The notes: generated by a model from the sequence alone, not told the origin. Numbered from the stretch's first letter, positions 27,913 through 38,496 are shown. The stretch: 64,000 nucleotides of DNA from Paraburkholderia monticola (GCF_001580545.1 NZ_LRBG01000010.1:1-64000), one strand, 5' to 3'. Made by a program: numbers and translations.

Positions 27913-30312
27913 TCAATGCCCGCGGAACAGATTCATGATGTCCTGCTTTTCCTGCTCGCCGACCTGCTCAGGCGCGGCCTGCGCAGCGCTCGCCTCGGCA
28001 TCGAGCATCGCCTGACTGATGCCGACCGTCGCGATGAAACCGTGCCCCGGTGTGAAGTCTTCGAAATAAAGCTCCGAGCCGATTTCGGTCACGTCGTCGG
28101 GCCGTGTCATCTTGTACTCGGGCACGCCCTTCAGCGCGCGTCCCATGTACTCGATCCACACCGGCAGCGCGAGGCCGCCGCCGGTTTCCTTGTCGCCGAG
28201 GCTGCGCGGGTTGTCGTAGCCGATCCACGCGATTGCGGTGAGCGTGTGCTGATAGCCGGCGAACCATGCGTCGCGCGAGTCGTTGGTCGTGCCGGTCTTG
28301 CCGGCGAGGTCGGTGCGCTTGAGCACGTTGCTCTTCGCGCCGGTGCCGTGCTGCGCGACGCTTTGCAGCAGGCTGTTCATCACATAGGCATTGCGCGGTT
28401 GGATTGCGAACGGCGCGCTTTGGCCGGCCACGAGCGGCTGCGAATGCGCGACGACGCCGCCGCGCTGATCGGTGACTTCCGCGATCAGATACGGATTGAT
28501 CCGGTAGCCGCCGTTCGCGAACACTGAGAACGCGCCCGCCATCTGCAGCGGCGTCACGAGGCCCGCGCCAAGCGCCATCGGCAGATAGGCAGGATGGCGG
28601 TCCGCGTCGAAGCCGAAGCGCGTGATGTATTGCTGCGCGTACTTCGGGCCGATCTGGTTCAGGATGCGGATCGACACGAGGTTCTTCGACCTCTGCAGCG
28701 CGGTGCGCATCGTCATCGGACCGTCGAAGCCGCCGCCGTAGTTTTTCGGCTCCCATGCCTGGCCGCCGGTTTCGGCCGCGCTGAAAAAGAGCGGCGCGTC
28801 GTTGATGATCGTGGCCGGCCCGAGCCCCTTTTCAAGCGACGCCGAATAGATGAACGGCTTGAAGCTCGAACCCGGCTGACGCCACGCCTGCGTCACGTGA
28901 TTGAACTTGTTCTTGTTGAAGTCGAAGCCGCCGACCAGCGAGCGGATCGCACCGTCCTGCGGCACCACGGAGATGAACGCGCCTTCCACCTGCGGCAATT
29001 GCGTGATCGACCAGTCGCCGTCGTCGTTCTTCACGAGCCGCACGATCGCGCCCGGCCGGATGCGTTGATTCGGCTGCGCGCGCGGGCCGAGTGCGGACTG
29101 CGCATAACGCAGGCCGTCGCCCTGAATCGTTGCCACATTGCCGTCGACAAAGGCCGCCTGCACCTGCTTTGGGCTCGCTGCCGTGACCACGGCAGCGATG
29201 ATTTCGCCGTTGTCGGGATGCTCGAGCAGCGCGTCGTCGATCGCCTGCTCGCGCTCGTCGGCGTCGGCCGGCAGATCGATGAACGCCTCCGGACCGCGGT
29301 AGCCGTGGCGGCGCTCGTAGTCCATCAGGCCCTTGCGTAGCGCGCGATAGGCGACGTCCTGGTCGGCCGAATCGATCGTGGTCACGACGTTCAGGCCGCG
29401 CGTGTACGCCTCGTCACGGTACTGCGCGTACATCATCTGCCGCACCATTTCCGCGACGTATTCCGCGTGCACGCTGTACTCCTTGTTGCCCATGCCCTTC
29501 ACGACGAGCCGCTGCCGGCTCGCCTCGTCGTACTGCTCCTGGGTGATGTAGTGCAACTCGTACATGCGTTGCAGGATGTACTCCTGACGCACCTTCGCGC
29601 GCTTCGGATTGACGACCGGGTTATACGCGGAGGGCGCTTTCGGCAGACCGGCCAGCATCGCCGATTCGGCGAGCGTCAAGTCCTTCAGATCCTTGCCGAA
29701 GTACACGCGCGCGGCGCTCGCGAAACCGTACGCGCGCTGACCGAGATAGATCTGATTCATGTACACCTCGAGAATCTGATCCTTGCTCAGCTTCGACTCG
29801 ATCTTGTACGCGAGCAGCATCTCGTAGATCTTGCGCGTGTAGGTTTTCTCGCTGGAAAGAAAGAAGTTGCGCGCGACCTGCATCGTGATCGTGCTCGCGC
29901 CTTGCGTCGCATGGCCGTTGGTCAGCGCGACGAAGCCAGCCCGCGCGATGCCGGTGAGATCGACGCCGCCGTGCTCATAGAAGCGGGCGTCCTCGATCGC
30001 GAGGATCGCTTTCTTCAGGCTGTCGGGCACGTCCTGGATGCGCACGATGTCGCGCCGCTCCTCGCCGAATTCGCCGATCAACACGTGATCGGCCGTGTAG
30101 ATGCGCAGCGGCACCTTGGGCTGGTAGTCGGTCAATGCATCGAGCGACGGCAGGTTCGGCGTCGCGACGACGAGTGCATAGCCGAGCAGCAGCACCACGC
30201 ACACGATGCCCGCCACGATCAAGCCGACAAAGCCGAGGATGAGCTTCTGCCACAACGGGCGTTTGCGCTTTTTCGGGGCGGGCGGCGGGGACGTAGGAGA
30301 CGTGGCTTGCAT
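27913..30312 (-). CDS. mrcA: Penicillin-binding protein 1A
   Basis: Protein of 799 residues with a cytoplasmic basic tail, one membrane helix (about 22-50), a glycosyltransferase domain with catalytic Glu107 in AIEDARFYEHGG and TQGASTITMQVARNFFL, and a transpeptidase domain with QPGSSFKPF near 481, RSKNLVS and AGKTGTTNDSRDAW. It builds peptidoglycan strands and cross-links. It is divergent from pilM, the standard order in betaproteobacteria. Confidence 0.96.
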   Translation of the reverse strand: MQATSPTSPPPAPKKRKRPLWQKLILGFVGLIVAGIVCVVLLLGYALVVATPNLPSLDALTDYQPKVPLRIYTADHVLIGEFGEERRDIVRIQDVPDSLKKAILAIEDARFYEHGGVDLTGIARAGFVALTNGHATQGASTITMQVARNFFLSSEKTYTRKIYEMLLAYKIESKLSKDQILEVYMNQIYLGQRAYGFASAARVYFGKDLKDLTLAESAMLAGLPKAPSAYNPVVNPKRAKVRQEYILQRMYELHYITQEQYDEASRQRLVVKGMGNKEYSVHAEYVAEMVRQMMYAQYRDEAYTRGLNVVTTIDSADQDVAYRALRKGLMDYERRHGYRGPEAFIDLPADADEREQAIDDALLEHPDNGEIIAAVVTAASPKQVQAAFVDGNVATIQGDGLRYAQSALGPRAQPNQRIRPGAIVRLVKNDDGDWSITQLPQVEGAFISVVPQDGAIRSLVGGFDFNKNKFNHVTQAWRQPGSSFKPFIYSASLEKGLGPATIINDAPLFFSAAETGGQAWEPKNYGGGFDGPMTMRTALQRSKNLVSIRILNQIGPKYAQQYITRFGFDADRHPAYLPMALGAGLVTPLQMAGAFSVFANGGYRINPYLIAEVTDQRGGVVAHSQPLVAGQSAPFAIQPRNAYVMNSLLQSVAQHGTGAKSNVLKRTDLAGKTGTTNDSRDAWFAGYQHTLTAIAWIGYDNPRSLGDKETGGGLALPVWIEYMGRALKGVPEYKMTRPDDVTEIGSELYFEDFTPGHGFIATVGISQAMLDAEASAAQAAPEQVGEQEKQDIMNLFRGH

Positions 30313-30582
30313 AGGAGTACCGGAAAAACAGTCCCGCGATTATAGCCGCCAGGGTGTTTCTGCTTTCGGCAAGCTTACGAACGACGTGCGATCTGCGCAC
30401 GCCAGGCAGCGCGCGAATGACTTCGCCGTAGTCCCCACTGTAGTCGCTTTGATGTCGCTCGGGGCGGCTTCGCGTCTGCGTTAGCCATTCGGCTGAATGT
30501 CGTTAGGACGTGCGTCTGCCGACAATGATCCCTCGTTACTCGCGTTCGAATGGTTCGTCGCATGAGTTAGAGGGAGGGCGTG

Positions 30583-31578
30583 ATGGCCTATAGAAATTCG
30601 TGGCTTCAAGCAGTGCGGGAAGGCCGGCAGCGTTTCGCCGCCGGCATCGACGTCGGTTCGCAAAACGTGAGGCTGATCGTGTTGAGCGAGCGCTCGCGCG
30701 CACGCGGCGCGCTGCATCTCGAGTATATGAACACCGTGCCGCTCGCGGCCGGCGCCATGGCGGGCACCGAGATCGTCGACCGGCAAGCCGTCGCGCGTGC
30801 GTTGCGCGATGCGTTCGCCGATTTGCCGCGCGTCTGCGCGACGCACGCGCTGCGCTGCGCGATGGCCGTGCCCGCGTCGGCCACACTGACGACGACGGTG
30901 CCGCTCGCGCGGCTCGCTGCCCAGAGCGACTGTGAGGAGGAGGACGGCGGTGTTGCGCTCGCCGGACTCGCGCCCGCGGTGATGGGCGAGGCGGAGCGCA
31001 TCGCCGGGCTGGAGCGGCATGCACTCGCGGTCGACTGGTACCTCGACGAGACACCTTCGCCGGTGCGCTCGGTCAGGATCGCCGCGACCGCGCGTCAGCA
31101 TCTCGAAGCGCGGATCGAGTGCGCGGCGGCCGCCGGCATTTCGCTCTGCGCGATCGATGGCGAGCCGCACGCGGCCTTGCGTGCGCTGCGCTACGCGGCG
31201 AGCCGCGAGCTCGACCCGAACGAAGCCTATGCGGCGCTGTGGGTGGGCGCGGAGGGCGTGCACGGCTGGCGCGTCGTCGATGGCGCGAGCGTCGGCGAGA
31301 TGCGCTATCCGGCGCCCGAACATACCGATCTTGCGGATGCGTTGCGCGACCTCATGCACGGCCCGGAATTCGACTGCGCGCTGATCGGCGGCGAAATCAA
31401 TCTGCTCGACGGCGTCGGCTTTTCGCTTGCCGATATCGGCGACGTGCTCGGTTGCTCGGTGCTGCCGTTCGACTCCGCGCTGCTCGGCAGCCAATCGCGG
31501 CAGCTCGACGACGCGTTGCTGCACGAACCGACCGGGGCCGTCGCGTTTGGGCTCGCGTTGCGCGGGGTGCTGGAATGA
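30583..31578 (+). CDS. pilM: Type IV pilus inner-membrane platform protein PilM
   Basis: Protein of 331 residues of the actin/FtsA-like fold, with GIDVGSQNVRLIVLS near the N-terminus. It sits on the cytoplasmic face and binds the N-terminus of PilN. AGGGAGG at 30571-30577 supports the ATG at 30583 over the GTG at 30580. The sequence is divergent from gammaproteobacterial PilM. Its stop overlaps the pilN start (ATGA), the first gene pair of a tightly packed operon. Confidence 0.88.
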   Translation: MAYRNSWLQAVREGRQRFAAGIDVGSQNVRLIVLSERSRARGALHLEYMNTVPLAAGAMAGTEIVDRQAVARALRDAFADLPRVCATHALRCAMAVPASATLTTTVPLARLAAQSDCEEEDGGVALAGLAPAVMGEAERIAGLERHALAVDWYLDETPSPVRSVRIAATARQHLEARIECAAAAGISLCAIDGEPHAALRALRYAASRELDPNEAYAALWVGAEGVHGWRVVDGASVGEMRYPAPEHTDLADALRDLMHGPEFDCALIGGEINLLDGVGFSLADIGDVLGCSVLPFDSALLGSQSRQLDDALLHEPTGAVAFGLALRGVLE

Positions 31579-32282
31579 TCGGCGTTCTGTCGTTTTCATC
31601 TGACGCGCCCGCGAGCTCCGATCGGCGTGAGCGGCCCGCCGCCTTGGGTTGGCTCGGCGGCTTCAATCTGTTGCCGTACCGTCAACGCAATGCGCGTCTG
31701 GCGCGGCGCCGCTGCATGCGCGATTGGGCTTTGGCCGCGTGCGTCGGCGCTGCGGGCGTGTTGCTGGTCGCGGGCTGGCAGACCTTCGCCACAGCGCGGC
31801 TCGATGCGCGGCGCGCGGCGGCTGGGCAGGCGCTAACGCGGCTCGCCACGCCGCTCGAGGAGCACGCGAAGCTGCTGCGGGCCCAAGAAGAACAGCGCAA
31901 AACCGCGGCGCGTGCGGCGAGCCTCGCGACGCCGCTCGCGCATCTGCGAGATCTGCTCGAAGCGCTGAGCTTCGAGCCCGGCGATGGCGTCGTGTTGCGG
32001 CAGTTGCGCCAGCGCGAGTACGAGACCGAGCTGCTGGCGACTTCGGGCAGCCATATCGCTTCGGCTGACTGGCTCAAGCGGCTTGGGTCGATCCACGGTG
32101 TGCAGGGCGCGGAAATGCGCGATCTGCACCGGCCGGCGGGGAAGGGCGGCGCGCCCAAGGAACCGGTGATTGGCGGCCCGGTGGAGTTCGATGCACGTCT
32201 GCGCTGGGGCGAGCCACCGTCGAAAGCAACGCGCGCCTTGAGGGCCATGCCGAAGGCCACGCAAACGGGAGGTGCACGATGA
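31575..32282 (+). CDS. pilN: Type IV pilus assembly protein PilN
   Basis: Protein of 235 residues. The conserved PilM-binding motif appears as FNLLPYRQRN near residues 30-39, followed by one membrane helix (about 48-66), a coiled-coil-prone stretch with many alanines and arginines, and a periplasmic domain. The N-terminal 28 residues before the motif are longer than usual. It overlaps pilM and the next gene by 4 bases each. Confidence 0.87.
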   Translation: MIGVLSFSSDAPASSDRRERPAALGWLGGFNLLPYRQRNARLARRRCMRDWALAACVGAAGVLLVAGWQTFATARLDARRAAAGQALTRLATPLEEHAKLLRAQEEQRKTAARAASLATPLAHLRDLLEALSFEPGDGVVLRQLRQREYETELLATSGSHIASADWLKRLGSIHGVQGAEMRDLHRPAGKGGAPKEPVIGGPVEFDARLRWGEPPSKATRALRAMPKATQTGGAR

Positions 32283-33208
32283 GCACGATCTTTTTCGAAC
32301 CGCGCGGTGCGGCCCCTGTGCCCGCAGGTCTTTCGCGCTGGGTCAAGCAGGTGCGTGCGCCGCTCGAGACGTGGAGCCGGCGCCGTCGCTGGCTCGTCGC
32401 GGCGACGCTTGCCGCGCTCGTGTTCGGCCTCGGCGCGTACAGCGTGAACACGACCGATCTCGCCGGACTGGAAGCGAGCCGTCTGGCGCTCGCGGCCAGC
32501 ACACAGCGTCTCGCCGAGGCGCGGCGAGCGCTCGCGCAACTGCCGTCGCTGCGTGGCGTGGCTGCGGCGTCGCCGGTCCGGGCGTCGGCCTTTGCGTCGT
32601 GGAGTTCCGCCGACGACGTGCGAATCGTCTCCGAGCTGGCCACGCAGAGCGGCGTCGCGTTGCTCGCGGTGGAACCGGGCGCGGTGAGTGGCGAGGGCGT
32701 CGAGCGGATGCGCGCGCTGCAGCTCACCGCGCGTACGGACTTCATTCATCTGATGGCGTTTTTCAGCGGATTCGCGCGACTGCCGGTGCTGATCGTTCCC
32801 GCCGACGTGACCGTCAAGCAGGACGGCAAAGGGCTCGCCGTGGCCGCGACGCTGCAGGTGTACGACGTGCTGCGGCCGGCGCCCGTGACCCAGCCGGTGA
32901 GTGGCGCCGCCGACCCTGACGCCGACGACGCAGATGACGACGAGGACCCCGTGTTCTTCGATCCGTTTGCGCGGGCGCAGATCTTCGCGAGCGGCGGGGC
33001 GGACGACATCGCGCAGTTGCGCCTCGTCGGTTTGTTGCGTGATCGCACGCGCGGGCTCGCATTGCTCGATACGCCGGACGGCACGACGACGGTCGCGGCT
33101 GGGCAGCAGCTGGGCGTCGAGCGGGTTACGCAGCTCGACGCGCTCGGCATCACGCTCGCCAACGGCGGGGCGACGCGCACGCTGACGCTGACCGGGGAGG
33201 CATCATGA
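32279..33208 (+). CDS. PilO-PilP fusion protein of the type IV pilus
   Basis: Protein of 309 residues. Residues 38-56 are a membrane helix and 60-200 resemble the PilO coiled coil and ferredoxin-like domain. An acidic linker (DADDADDDED, about 214-223) leads to residues 225-309, which read like PilP: FDPFARAQIF, then LRLVGLLRDRTRGLALLDTPDG and a G-QLGVERVTQL repeat. No separate pilP is present and no lipobox is seen, so PilP appears fused to PilO. The gene overlaps pilN and pilQ by four bases. The PilO part is assigned mainly by position and layout. Confidence 0.75.
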   Translation: MSTIFFEPRGAAPVPAGLSRWVKQVRAPLETWSRRRRWLVAATLAALVFGLGAYSVNTTDLAGLEASRLALAASTQRLAEARRALAQLPSLRGVAAASPVRASAFASWSSADDVRIVSELATQSGVALLAVEPGAVSGEGVERMRALQLTARTDFIHLMAFFSGFARLPVLIVPADVTVKQDGKGLAVAATLQVYDVLRPAPVTQPVSGAADPDADDADDDEDPVFFDPFARAQIFASGGADDIAQLRLVGLLRDRTRGLALLDTPDGTTTVAAGQQLGVERVTQLDALGITLANGGATRTLTLTGEAS

Positions 33209-34923
33209 TGAGCGCGCTCAAGCGATGGAGCGCGGCGGCATTGGGTGCCGTACGCGAGTTCCGCACCAGGGTCGGGCTGTGTCTCGGGCTCTACGTCATT
33301 GCGACGCTGTGCGGTGGCATCGCGCAGGCATCGACGCCACCGCTGCCGCCGCCTCTGCCGACTTATGCGGCGCTCGACGCCCCGGTCGCATCGGCCGATA
33401 CAAGCTACGGGACAGCGCCGCTGCCGAGCGGCGGCATCGGCGAAGTGGCGAACCCGTTTGGCGGTGCTTCTACGCAAAACGCGGTCGAGGACCCGGACGC
33501 TCACGAGGCGCTCCTGTCCTCCGCGATAGCCCCCGATGCTTCCCCGGACGACCTCGCCGCCGGCCCGATACCGCCGCCGACGGCAAAACAACCCGTCGCG
33601 CAGTCTCGCGACGAAGTCGCCGGCGCGCCCGCTCTCGAAGGTCCGCCGGTCCCGCTGCCGCCGCCGTTGCGCCTCGCCGGCGCAGCGGCGGGCGCCGACC
33701 TCGGCCTTCCAGAGGGCAACAAGCCGATCTCGCTGAACTTTCAGCAGGCGCAACTCGGCGCGGTGCTGAAAGCCTTCGCCGAGTTCACCGGCCTGAACAT
33801 CGTCGCGAGCGACAAAGTGCGCGGCGCCGTGTCGCTACGTCTCGACAAGGTGCCGTGGCGCACCGCGTTCGACACGCTGCTCGACGTCAACAATCTGGCA
33901 ATGGAGCGTCACGGCAACGTCATCTGGGTCGCGCCGGCCGCCGAGCTCGCTGCGCGCGCACGGCAGCGCTTCGAAGCCCACGCGCGCGCCGCGGACCTCG
34001 AACCGCTCGCGAGCCGCACGTTCGAGTTGCACTACGCGCATGCGGAGGACGTGCGGCGCCTGCTGACCGGCTCCGGCACCCAGCGCGTGCTGTCCAAACG
34101 CGGCGCCGTCACCGCTGATCCGCGCACCAACCTGTTGTTCGTGACCGACCTCGCGGGGCGGCTCGAACAGATCGCGGCGCTGATCGCTTCCGTCGACCGG
34201 CCGACTCGCCAGGTGCTGATCGAGGCGCAGATCGTCGAGGGCGACCATGGTTTTTCGCGCAATCTCGGGGTGCGGCTGTCGCTCGCCGGCACGGGCGCGG
34301 ACGGGACATCGAGGGGGCTGACGGGAGGCTCGGACGGCACCGTATACGATCTGTCAGCTCGTCCGATCTCCGGTTTCGATGCCGCCACCGCCGGCCTCAC
34401 GCTGTTCGCCGCGCACGCGACGCGGCTGCTGAATCTCGAACTCTCGGCGCTCGAATCCGAGGGGCATGGGAAAATCGTGTCGAGCCCGCGGGTCGTCACC
34501 GCGGACCGGATGAAGGCGATCGTCGAGCAGGGCACCGAGCTGCCGTATCAGGCGAAGGTCGGGCAGGGTGTATCGGGCGTGCAGTTTCGGCGCGCGACGC
34601 TCAAACTGGAGGTCGAGCCGCAGATCATGCCGGATGGCCGCGTGGTGCTCGATCTCGACGTCGCGAAGGACAGCGTCGGCGCGCAAACCGATGCCGGGCC
34701 CGCGATCAACACCAAGCACGTGCAAACGCGTGTCGAGGTCGAGGATGGCGGTACGGTGTCGATCGGCGGAATTTACGAGACCGGCGACCGCGACGACGTC
34801 GAGCGGGTGCCCTTCCTTGGCAAAATACCGGTTCTGGGCGCGTTGTTCCGCAACCGGACTCACAGCGACTCGCGCAGCGAACTGGCGGTTTTCATCACGC
34901 CGCGGGTGGTGCGGGAAAATTAG
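33205..34923 (+). CDS. pilQ: Type IV pilus secretin PilQ
   Basis: Protein of 572 residues that forms the outer-membrane pore for the pilus. A signal peptide ends near AQAS; then comes a long proline- and alanine-rich stretch to about residue 165, an STN/N0 domain (ISLNFQQAQLGAVLKAFAEFTGLNIV), N1 domain, and the secretin core ending GKIPVLGALFRNRTHS. AMIN peptidoglycan-binding domains usual in PilQ are not visible. GGGGAGG at 33194-33200 allows either ATG 33205 or 33208. Confidence 0.9.
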   Translation: MMSALKRWSAAALGAVREFRTRVGLCLGLYVIATLCGGIAQASTPPLPPPLPTYAALDAPVASADTSYGTAPLPSGGIGEVANPFGGASTQNAVEDPDAHEALLSSAIAPDASPDDLAAGPIPPPTAKQPVAQSRDEVAGAPALEGPPVPLPPPLRLAGAAAGADLGLPEGNKPISLNFQQAQLGAVLKAFAEFTGLNIVASDKVRGAVSLRLDKVPWRTAFDTLLDVNNLAMERHGNVIWVAPAAELAARARQRFEAHARAADLEPLASRTFELHYAHAEDVRRLLTGSGTQRVLSKRGAVTADPRTNLLFVTDLAGRLEQIAALIASVDRPTRQVLIEAQIVEGDHGFSRNLGVRLSLAGTGADGTSRGLTGGSDGTVYDLSARPISGFDAATAGLTLFAAHATRLLNLELSALESEGHGKIVSSPRVVTADRMKAIVEQGTELPYQAKVGQGVSGVQFRRATLKLEVEPQIMPDGRVVLDLDVAKDSVGAQTDAGPAINTKHVQTRVEVEDGGTVSIGGIYETGDRDDVERVPFLGKIPVLGALFRNRTHSDSRSELAVFITPRVVREN

Positions 34924-35038
34924 GGCACGTTAGGACAGGCCTGCACCGCCGTCCGCTGGCGGCGCGCAGGCTCGACAAGGCAGCCGCTTTGCCAGTAAGC
35001 TGCGGCACGAACTACACCAGATTAGCCAGAGGACACCG

Positions 35039-35590
35039 TTGCAAGCGCGGGACGCACACGCCAATGTTTTTTTCGTAGGGCTCATGGGGGCAGGCAAAAC
35101 CACTGTGGGTCGGGCGGTTGCGCGCCGTCTCGAGCGCCCGTTCTTCGATTCCGACCATGAAATCGAGGCACGCACGGGCGCGCGCATTCCGGTGATCTTC
35201 GAAATGGAAGGCGAGGCCGGCTTTCGTGATCGCGAAGCGAGCGTGATCTCCGATCTGACCGGGCGCGACAATATCGTGCTCGCCACCGGTGGCGGTGCGG
35301 TCCTGAGGCCGGAAAACCGCGAAGCGCTGAAAAGCCGCGGCCTCGTGATCTATCTTCGCGCCAATCCGCACGACCTGTGGCTGCGCACGCGGCGCGACAA
35401 GAATCGCCCGCTGCTGCAGACGGAAGACCCCAAGGCGCGCCTCGAAGCGCTCTACGAAGTGCGCGACCCGCTGTACCGCGAATGCGCACATTTCGTGATT
35501 GAAACCGGCCGGCCCTCGGTCAACGGACTCGTCAACATGGTTCTGATGCAGCTCGAGATGGCCGGCGTCGCCAAACATCCTGCGTCATAA
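35039..35590 (+). CDS. aroK: Shikimate kinase
   Basis: Protein of 183 residues that phosphorylates shikimate in the aromatic amino acid pathway. The P-loop is [15 protein letters not shown]; the shikimate-binding DSDHEIE, FRDRE and ATGGGAV motifs are present. The start is TTG 35039 with AGAGGA at 35028-35033. It lies behind pilQ and overlaps aroB by one base. Confidence 0.95.
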   Translation: MQARDAHANVFFVGLMGAGKTTVGRAVARRLERPFFDSDHEIEARTGARIPVIFEMEGEAGFRDREASVISDLTGRDNIVLATGGGAVLRPENREALKSRGLVIYLRANPHDLWLRTRRDKNRPLLQTEDPKARLEALYEVRDPLYRECAHFVIETGRPSVNGLVNMVLMQLEMAGVAKHPAS

Positions 35591-36675
35591 TGGACCGTAT
35601 GATTACCGTCAACGTCGAACTGGGCGAGCGCGCCTACCCCATCCACATCGGTGCCGACCTGATCGGCCAGACCGGGTTGTTCGCGCCGCATATCGCCGGC
35701 AACTCGGTCACGATCGTCACCAATAGCACCGTCGATCCGCTGTACGGCGACAAGCTGCGCGCGGCGCTCGCGCCGCTGAACAAGCAGGTGTCCACGGTCG
35801 TTTTGCCGGACGGCGAAGCGCACAAGAATCTCCAGACGCTGAATCTGATCTTCGACGCGCTGCTCGGCTCGCGCGCCGATCGCAAGACCACGCTGATCGC
35901 GCTCGGCGGCGGCGTGATCGGCGATATGACCGGGTTTGCCGCCGCCTGCTACATGCGCGGCGTGCCGTTCATCCAGGTGCCGACCACGTTGCTGTCGCAG
36001 GTGGATTCGTCGGTGGGCGGCAAGACCGGCATCAACCATCCGCTCGGCAAGAACATGATCGGCGCGTTCTACCAGCCGCAGGCGGTGATCGCCGACATCG
36101 GCGCGTTGCGTACGCTGCCCGGGCGTGAACTCGCGGCGGGCCTCGCCGAGGTCATCAAGACTGGCGCGATCGCCGACGACGGCTTTTTCAGCTGGATCGA
36201 GGCCAATATCGACGCCTTGAACCGCTGCGAGCCGGAGGCAATGGCCGAGGCGGTCAAGCGCTCGTGCGAGATCAAGGCATCGGTGGTCGCGCAAGACGAG
36301 CGTGAAGGCGGTCTGCGCGCCATTCTCAACTTCGGCCACACGTTCGGTCATGCGATCGAAGCCGGGCTCGGCTACGGCGAGTGGCTGCACGGCGAGGCGG
36401 TCGGCTGCGGAATGGTGATGGCGGCGGATCTGTCCGTGCGCCTCGGCCATCTCGACGAAGCGTCGCGCAAGCGGCTCGTCGATGTGGTGCTTGCCGCTCA
36501 TCTGCCCACGCGTGCGCCCGCGCTCGGCGCGGATCGTTACGTCGAGCTGATGCAGATCGATAAGAAAGCCGAAGCCGGCGCGATCAAGTTCATCCTGCTG
36601 AAGCGTTTCGGTGAGACGCTGATCACCCCGGCGCCCGACGCCGAAGTGCATGCGACGCTGGCCGCCGCCGTCTAG
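35590..36675 (+). CDS. aroB: 3-dehydroquinate synthase
   Basis: Protein of 361 residues converting DAHP to 3-dehydroquinate. The NAD-binding region [31 protein letters not shown] and the zinc-site stretch GHTFGHAIE are clear. The ATG at 35590 overlaps the aroK stop (TAATG); a second ATG is at 35599. The pair aroK-aroB is nearly universal in this context. Confidence 0.96.
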   Translation: MDRMITVNVELGERAYPIHIGADLIGQTGLFAPHIAGNSVTIVTNSTVDPLYGDKLRAALAPLNKQVSTVVLPDGEAHKNLQTLNLIFDALLGSRADRKTTLIALGGGVIGDMTGFAAACYMRGVPFIQVPTTLLSQVDSSVGGKTGINHPLGKNMIGAFYQPQAVIADIGALRTLPGRELAAGLAEVIKTGAIADDGFFSWIEANIDALNRCEPEAMAEAVKRSCEIKASVVAQDEREGGLRAILNFGHTFGHAIEAGLGYGEWLHGEAVGCGMVMAADLSVRLGHLDEASRKRLVDVVLAAHLPTRAPALGADRYVELMQIDKKAEAGAIKFILLKRFGETLITPAPDAEVHATLAAAV

Positions 36676-36747
36676 ACTCACCACGGCCCTGCAGCCACGC
36701 TTCACGCACGCGCGTCACGAGGCGCCGCCCATGTTTCGGAGAACCCG

Positions 36748-38013
36748 GTGACTGACAGGCGCAGCGACGATATCCAGCATGACCCGAGCGCGCATGCGGC
36801 CGCCGGAAACGGCGCCGTCAGCGCCATCGTCGCGGACACCACTGCGGCCGTTGCAGCACCCGCCGTCGCCGTGCCGACCCAACAGGCGCTCGAAGCGCAT
36901 CTCGCACCGTACGCGGCGCACTCGAGTCAATCGCGCGGGCGTCGCTATCCGGAAGCCGCGCCGAGCGCGCGCACCGAGTTTCAGCGCGACCGCGACCGCA
37001 TCGTCCACTCGACCGCATTCCGGCGGCTCGAGTACAAGACCCAGGTATTCGTCAATCACGAGGGCGACCTGTTTCGCACGCGCCTCACCCATAGCCTCGA
37101 AGTTGCGCAGATCGCGCGGTCGGTCGCGCGCAATCTGCGCGTCAATGAAGATCTCGTCGAAGCGATTTCGCTGGCGCACGATCTCGGTCATACGCCGTTC
37201 GGCCATGCCGGCCAGGATGCCTTGAACGAATGCATGCGCGAGCACGGCGGCTTCGAACACAACCTGCAAAGCCTCGCGGTCGTCGACGAACTCGAAGAGC
37301 ACTACGGAGCGTTCAATGGATTGAACCTGTGCTTCGAGACGCGCGAGGGCATCCTCAAGCATTGCTCGCGTGACAACGCGCGCCGGCTCGGTGCATTGGG
37401 TGAGCGTTTTCTCGAAGGACGGCAGCCATCGCTCGAAGCGCAGATTGCCAACGTCGCCGATGAAATCGCGTACAACAATCACGACGTCGACGACGGTTTG
37501 CGCTCCGGCCTGTTGACGCTCGAGCAGCTCGCCGAAGTTGAACTCTGGCAGACGCACTGCGAGGCGGCGCGCGCCGACTATCCGCAGATCGAAGGACGCC
37601 GGCTGATTCACGAGACGGTGCGGCGCGTGATCAATACGCTGATCGTTGATCTGATCGAGACGACGCGGGCCAATCTCGCGCGCTACGCGCCCGCGTCACT
37701 CGCTGACGTGCGCGCAGCGCCGCCGCTCGTCGCGCACAGCGATGCGATCGCCGCGCAGGCCGCGGCGCTCAAGCGCTTTCTGTTCAGAAACATGTACCGC
37801 CACTATCGCGTGATGCGCATGGCCAACAAGGCGCGCCGCGTCGTGGTCGGCCTGTTCGATGCATTCACCGACGACCCACGACTGCTGCCGCCGGACTACC
37901 AGTCGACCGATGCGGCGCGTCAGCCGCGTCTGATCGCGCATTACATCGCGGGGATGACCGATCGCTACGCGCTAAAGGAGTATCGGCGATTGTTCGTGAT
38001 CGACGATAACTAG
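36748..38013 (+). CDS. dgt: Deoxyguanosinetriphosphate triphosphohydrolase-like protein
   Basis: Protein of 421 residues of the HD superfamily. The metal-binding pattern is seen in [29 protein letters not shown] and the later [16 protein letters not shown]. It hydrolyses dGTP or related dNTPs to the nucleoside and triphosphate. It begins at GTG 36748 after CGGAGA. The first 45 residues are low-complexity alanine-rich and probably a lineage-specific extension. Exact substrate range cannot be read from the sequence. Confidence 0.9.
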   Translation: MTDRRSDDIQHDPSAHAAAGNGAVSAIVADTTAAVAAPAVAVPTQQALEAHLAPYAAHSSQSRGRRYPEAAPSARTEFQRDRDRIVHSTAFRRLEYKTQVFVNHEGDLFRTRLTHSLEVAQIARSVARNLRVNEDLVEAISLAHDLGHTPFGHAGQDALNECMREHGGFEHNLQSLAVVDELEEHYGAFNGLNLCFETREGILKHCSRDNARRLGALGERFLEGRQPSLEAQIANVADEIAYNNHDVDDGLRSGLLTLEQLAEVELWQTHCEAARADYPQIEGRRLIHETVRRVINTLIVDLIETTRANLARYAPASLADVRAAPPLVAHSDAIAAQAAALKRFLFRNMYRHYRVMRMANKARRVVVGLFDAFTDDPRLLPPDYQSTDAARQPRLIAHYIAGMTDRYALKEYRRLFVIDDN

Positions 38014-38058
38014 GCGCTGGCGGCGAGGGGCGTGACGAGGCTCAGCCTTGCCATCTTC

Positions 38059-38085
38059 GAAGCGGCCGTCGAGCCGCTTCTTTCT
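38059..38085 (+). terminator. Probable terminator after dgt
   Basis: GAAGCGGC (38059-38066), loop CGTCGA, GCCGCTTC (38073-38080), then TTTCT. The stem is perfect but the T run is short. Confidence 0.6.
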
Positions 38086-38115
38086 GTCAGCGCCTTCAGG
38101 CCGCGCAAGCCAGCG

Positions 38116-38496
38116 TCATCGTGAGCGCGACGCGAACAGCGCCCCCAGCAGCAACGCAACCCCGCCGACGATAGCAATCGTCTGCCACGGATTCTCATGC
38201 ACGTAGTGATCGGCGTCCGAGATCGCGACGCCCGCGCGGTCGCGCATCGCGTCGCGCGTGTCGTTCAGGCGCTCGCGCGCGGCGTCCAGTTGTTTGCGCA
38301 ATTTGCCGCGCAATGCCACTGCGTCGGCCTGGGTGCCGTCGGCCAACGTCGATTCGAGTTCCGACAGCAGGGTGCGCAACTCGACCGCGATATCTTCGGC
38401 CGCATGGCGGCTGTGGCGAGCGATGCGCCGCGCTCGGCGACTCGCGCTGGTCCAGGATTCGCCGAGGGCGTCTCGCGTATTTGGAAGTGCTGTCAT
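38116..38496 (-). CDS. DUF883 (ElaB/YqjD-type) membrane-anchored protein
   Basis: Protein of 126 residues: a charged helical region rich in Arg, Glu and Ala (about 20-95), then one C-terminal membrane helix, WQTIAIVGGVALLLGALFA, and a short RSR tail. This is the layout of the ElaB/YgaM/YqjD family, some of which bind ribosomes in stationary phase. The ATG at 38496 follows GGAG; an ATG at 38532 would add 12 residues. Its specific role here is unknown. Confidence 0.8.
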   Translation of the reverse strand: MTALPNTRDALGESWTSASRRARRIARHSRHAAEDIAVELRTLLSELESTLADGTQADAVALRGKLRKQLDAARERLNDTRDAMRDRAGVAISDADHYVHENPWQTIAIVGGVALLLGALFASRSR

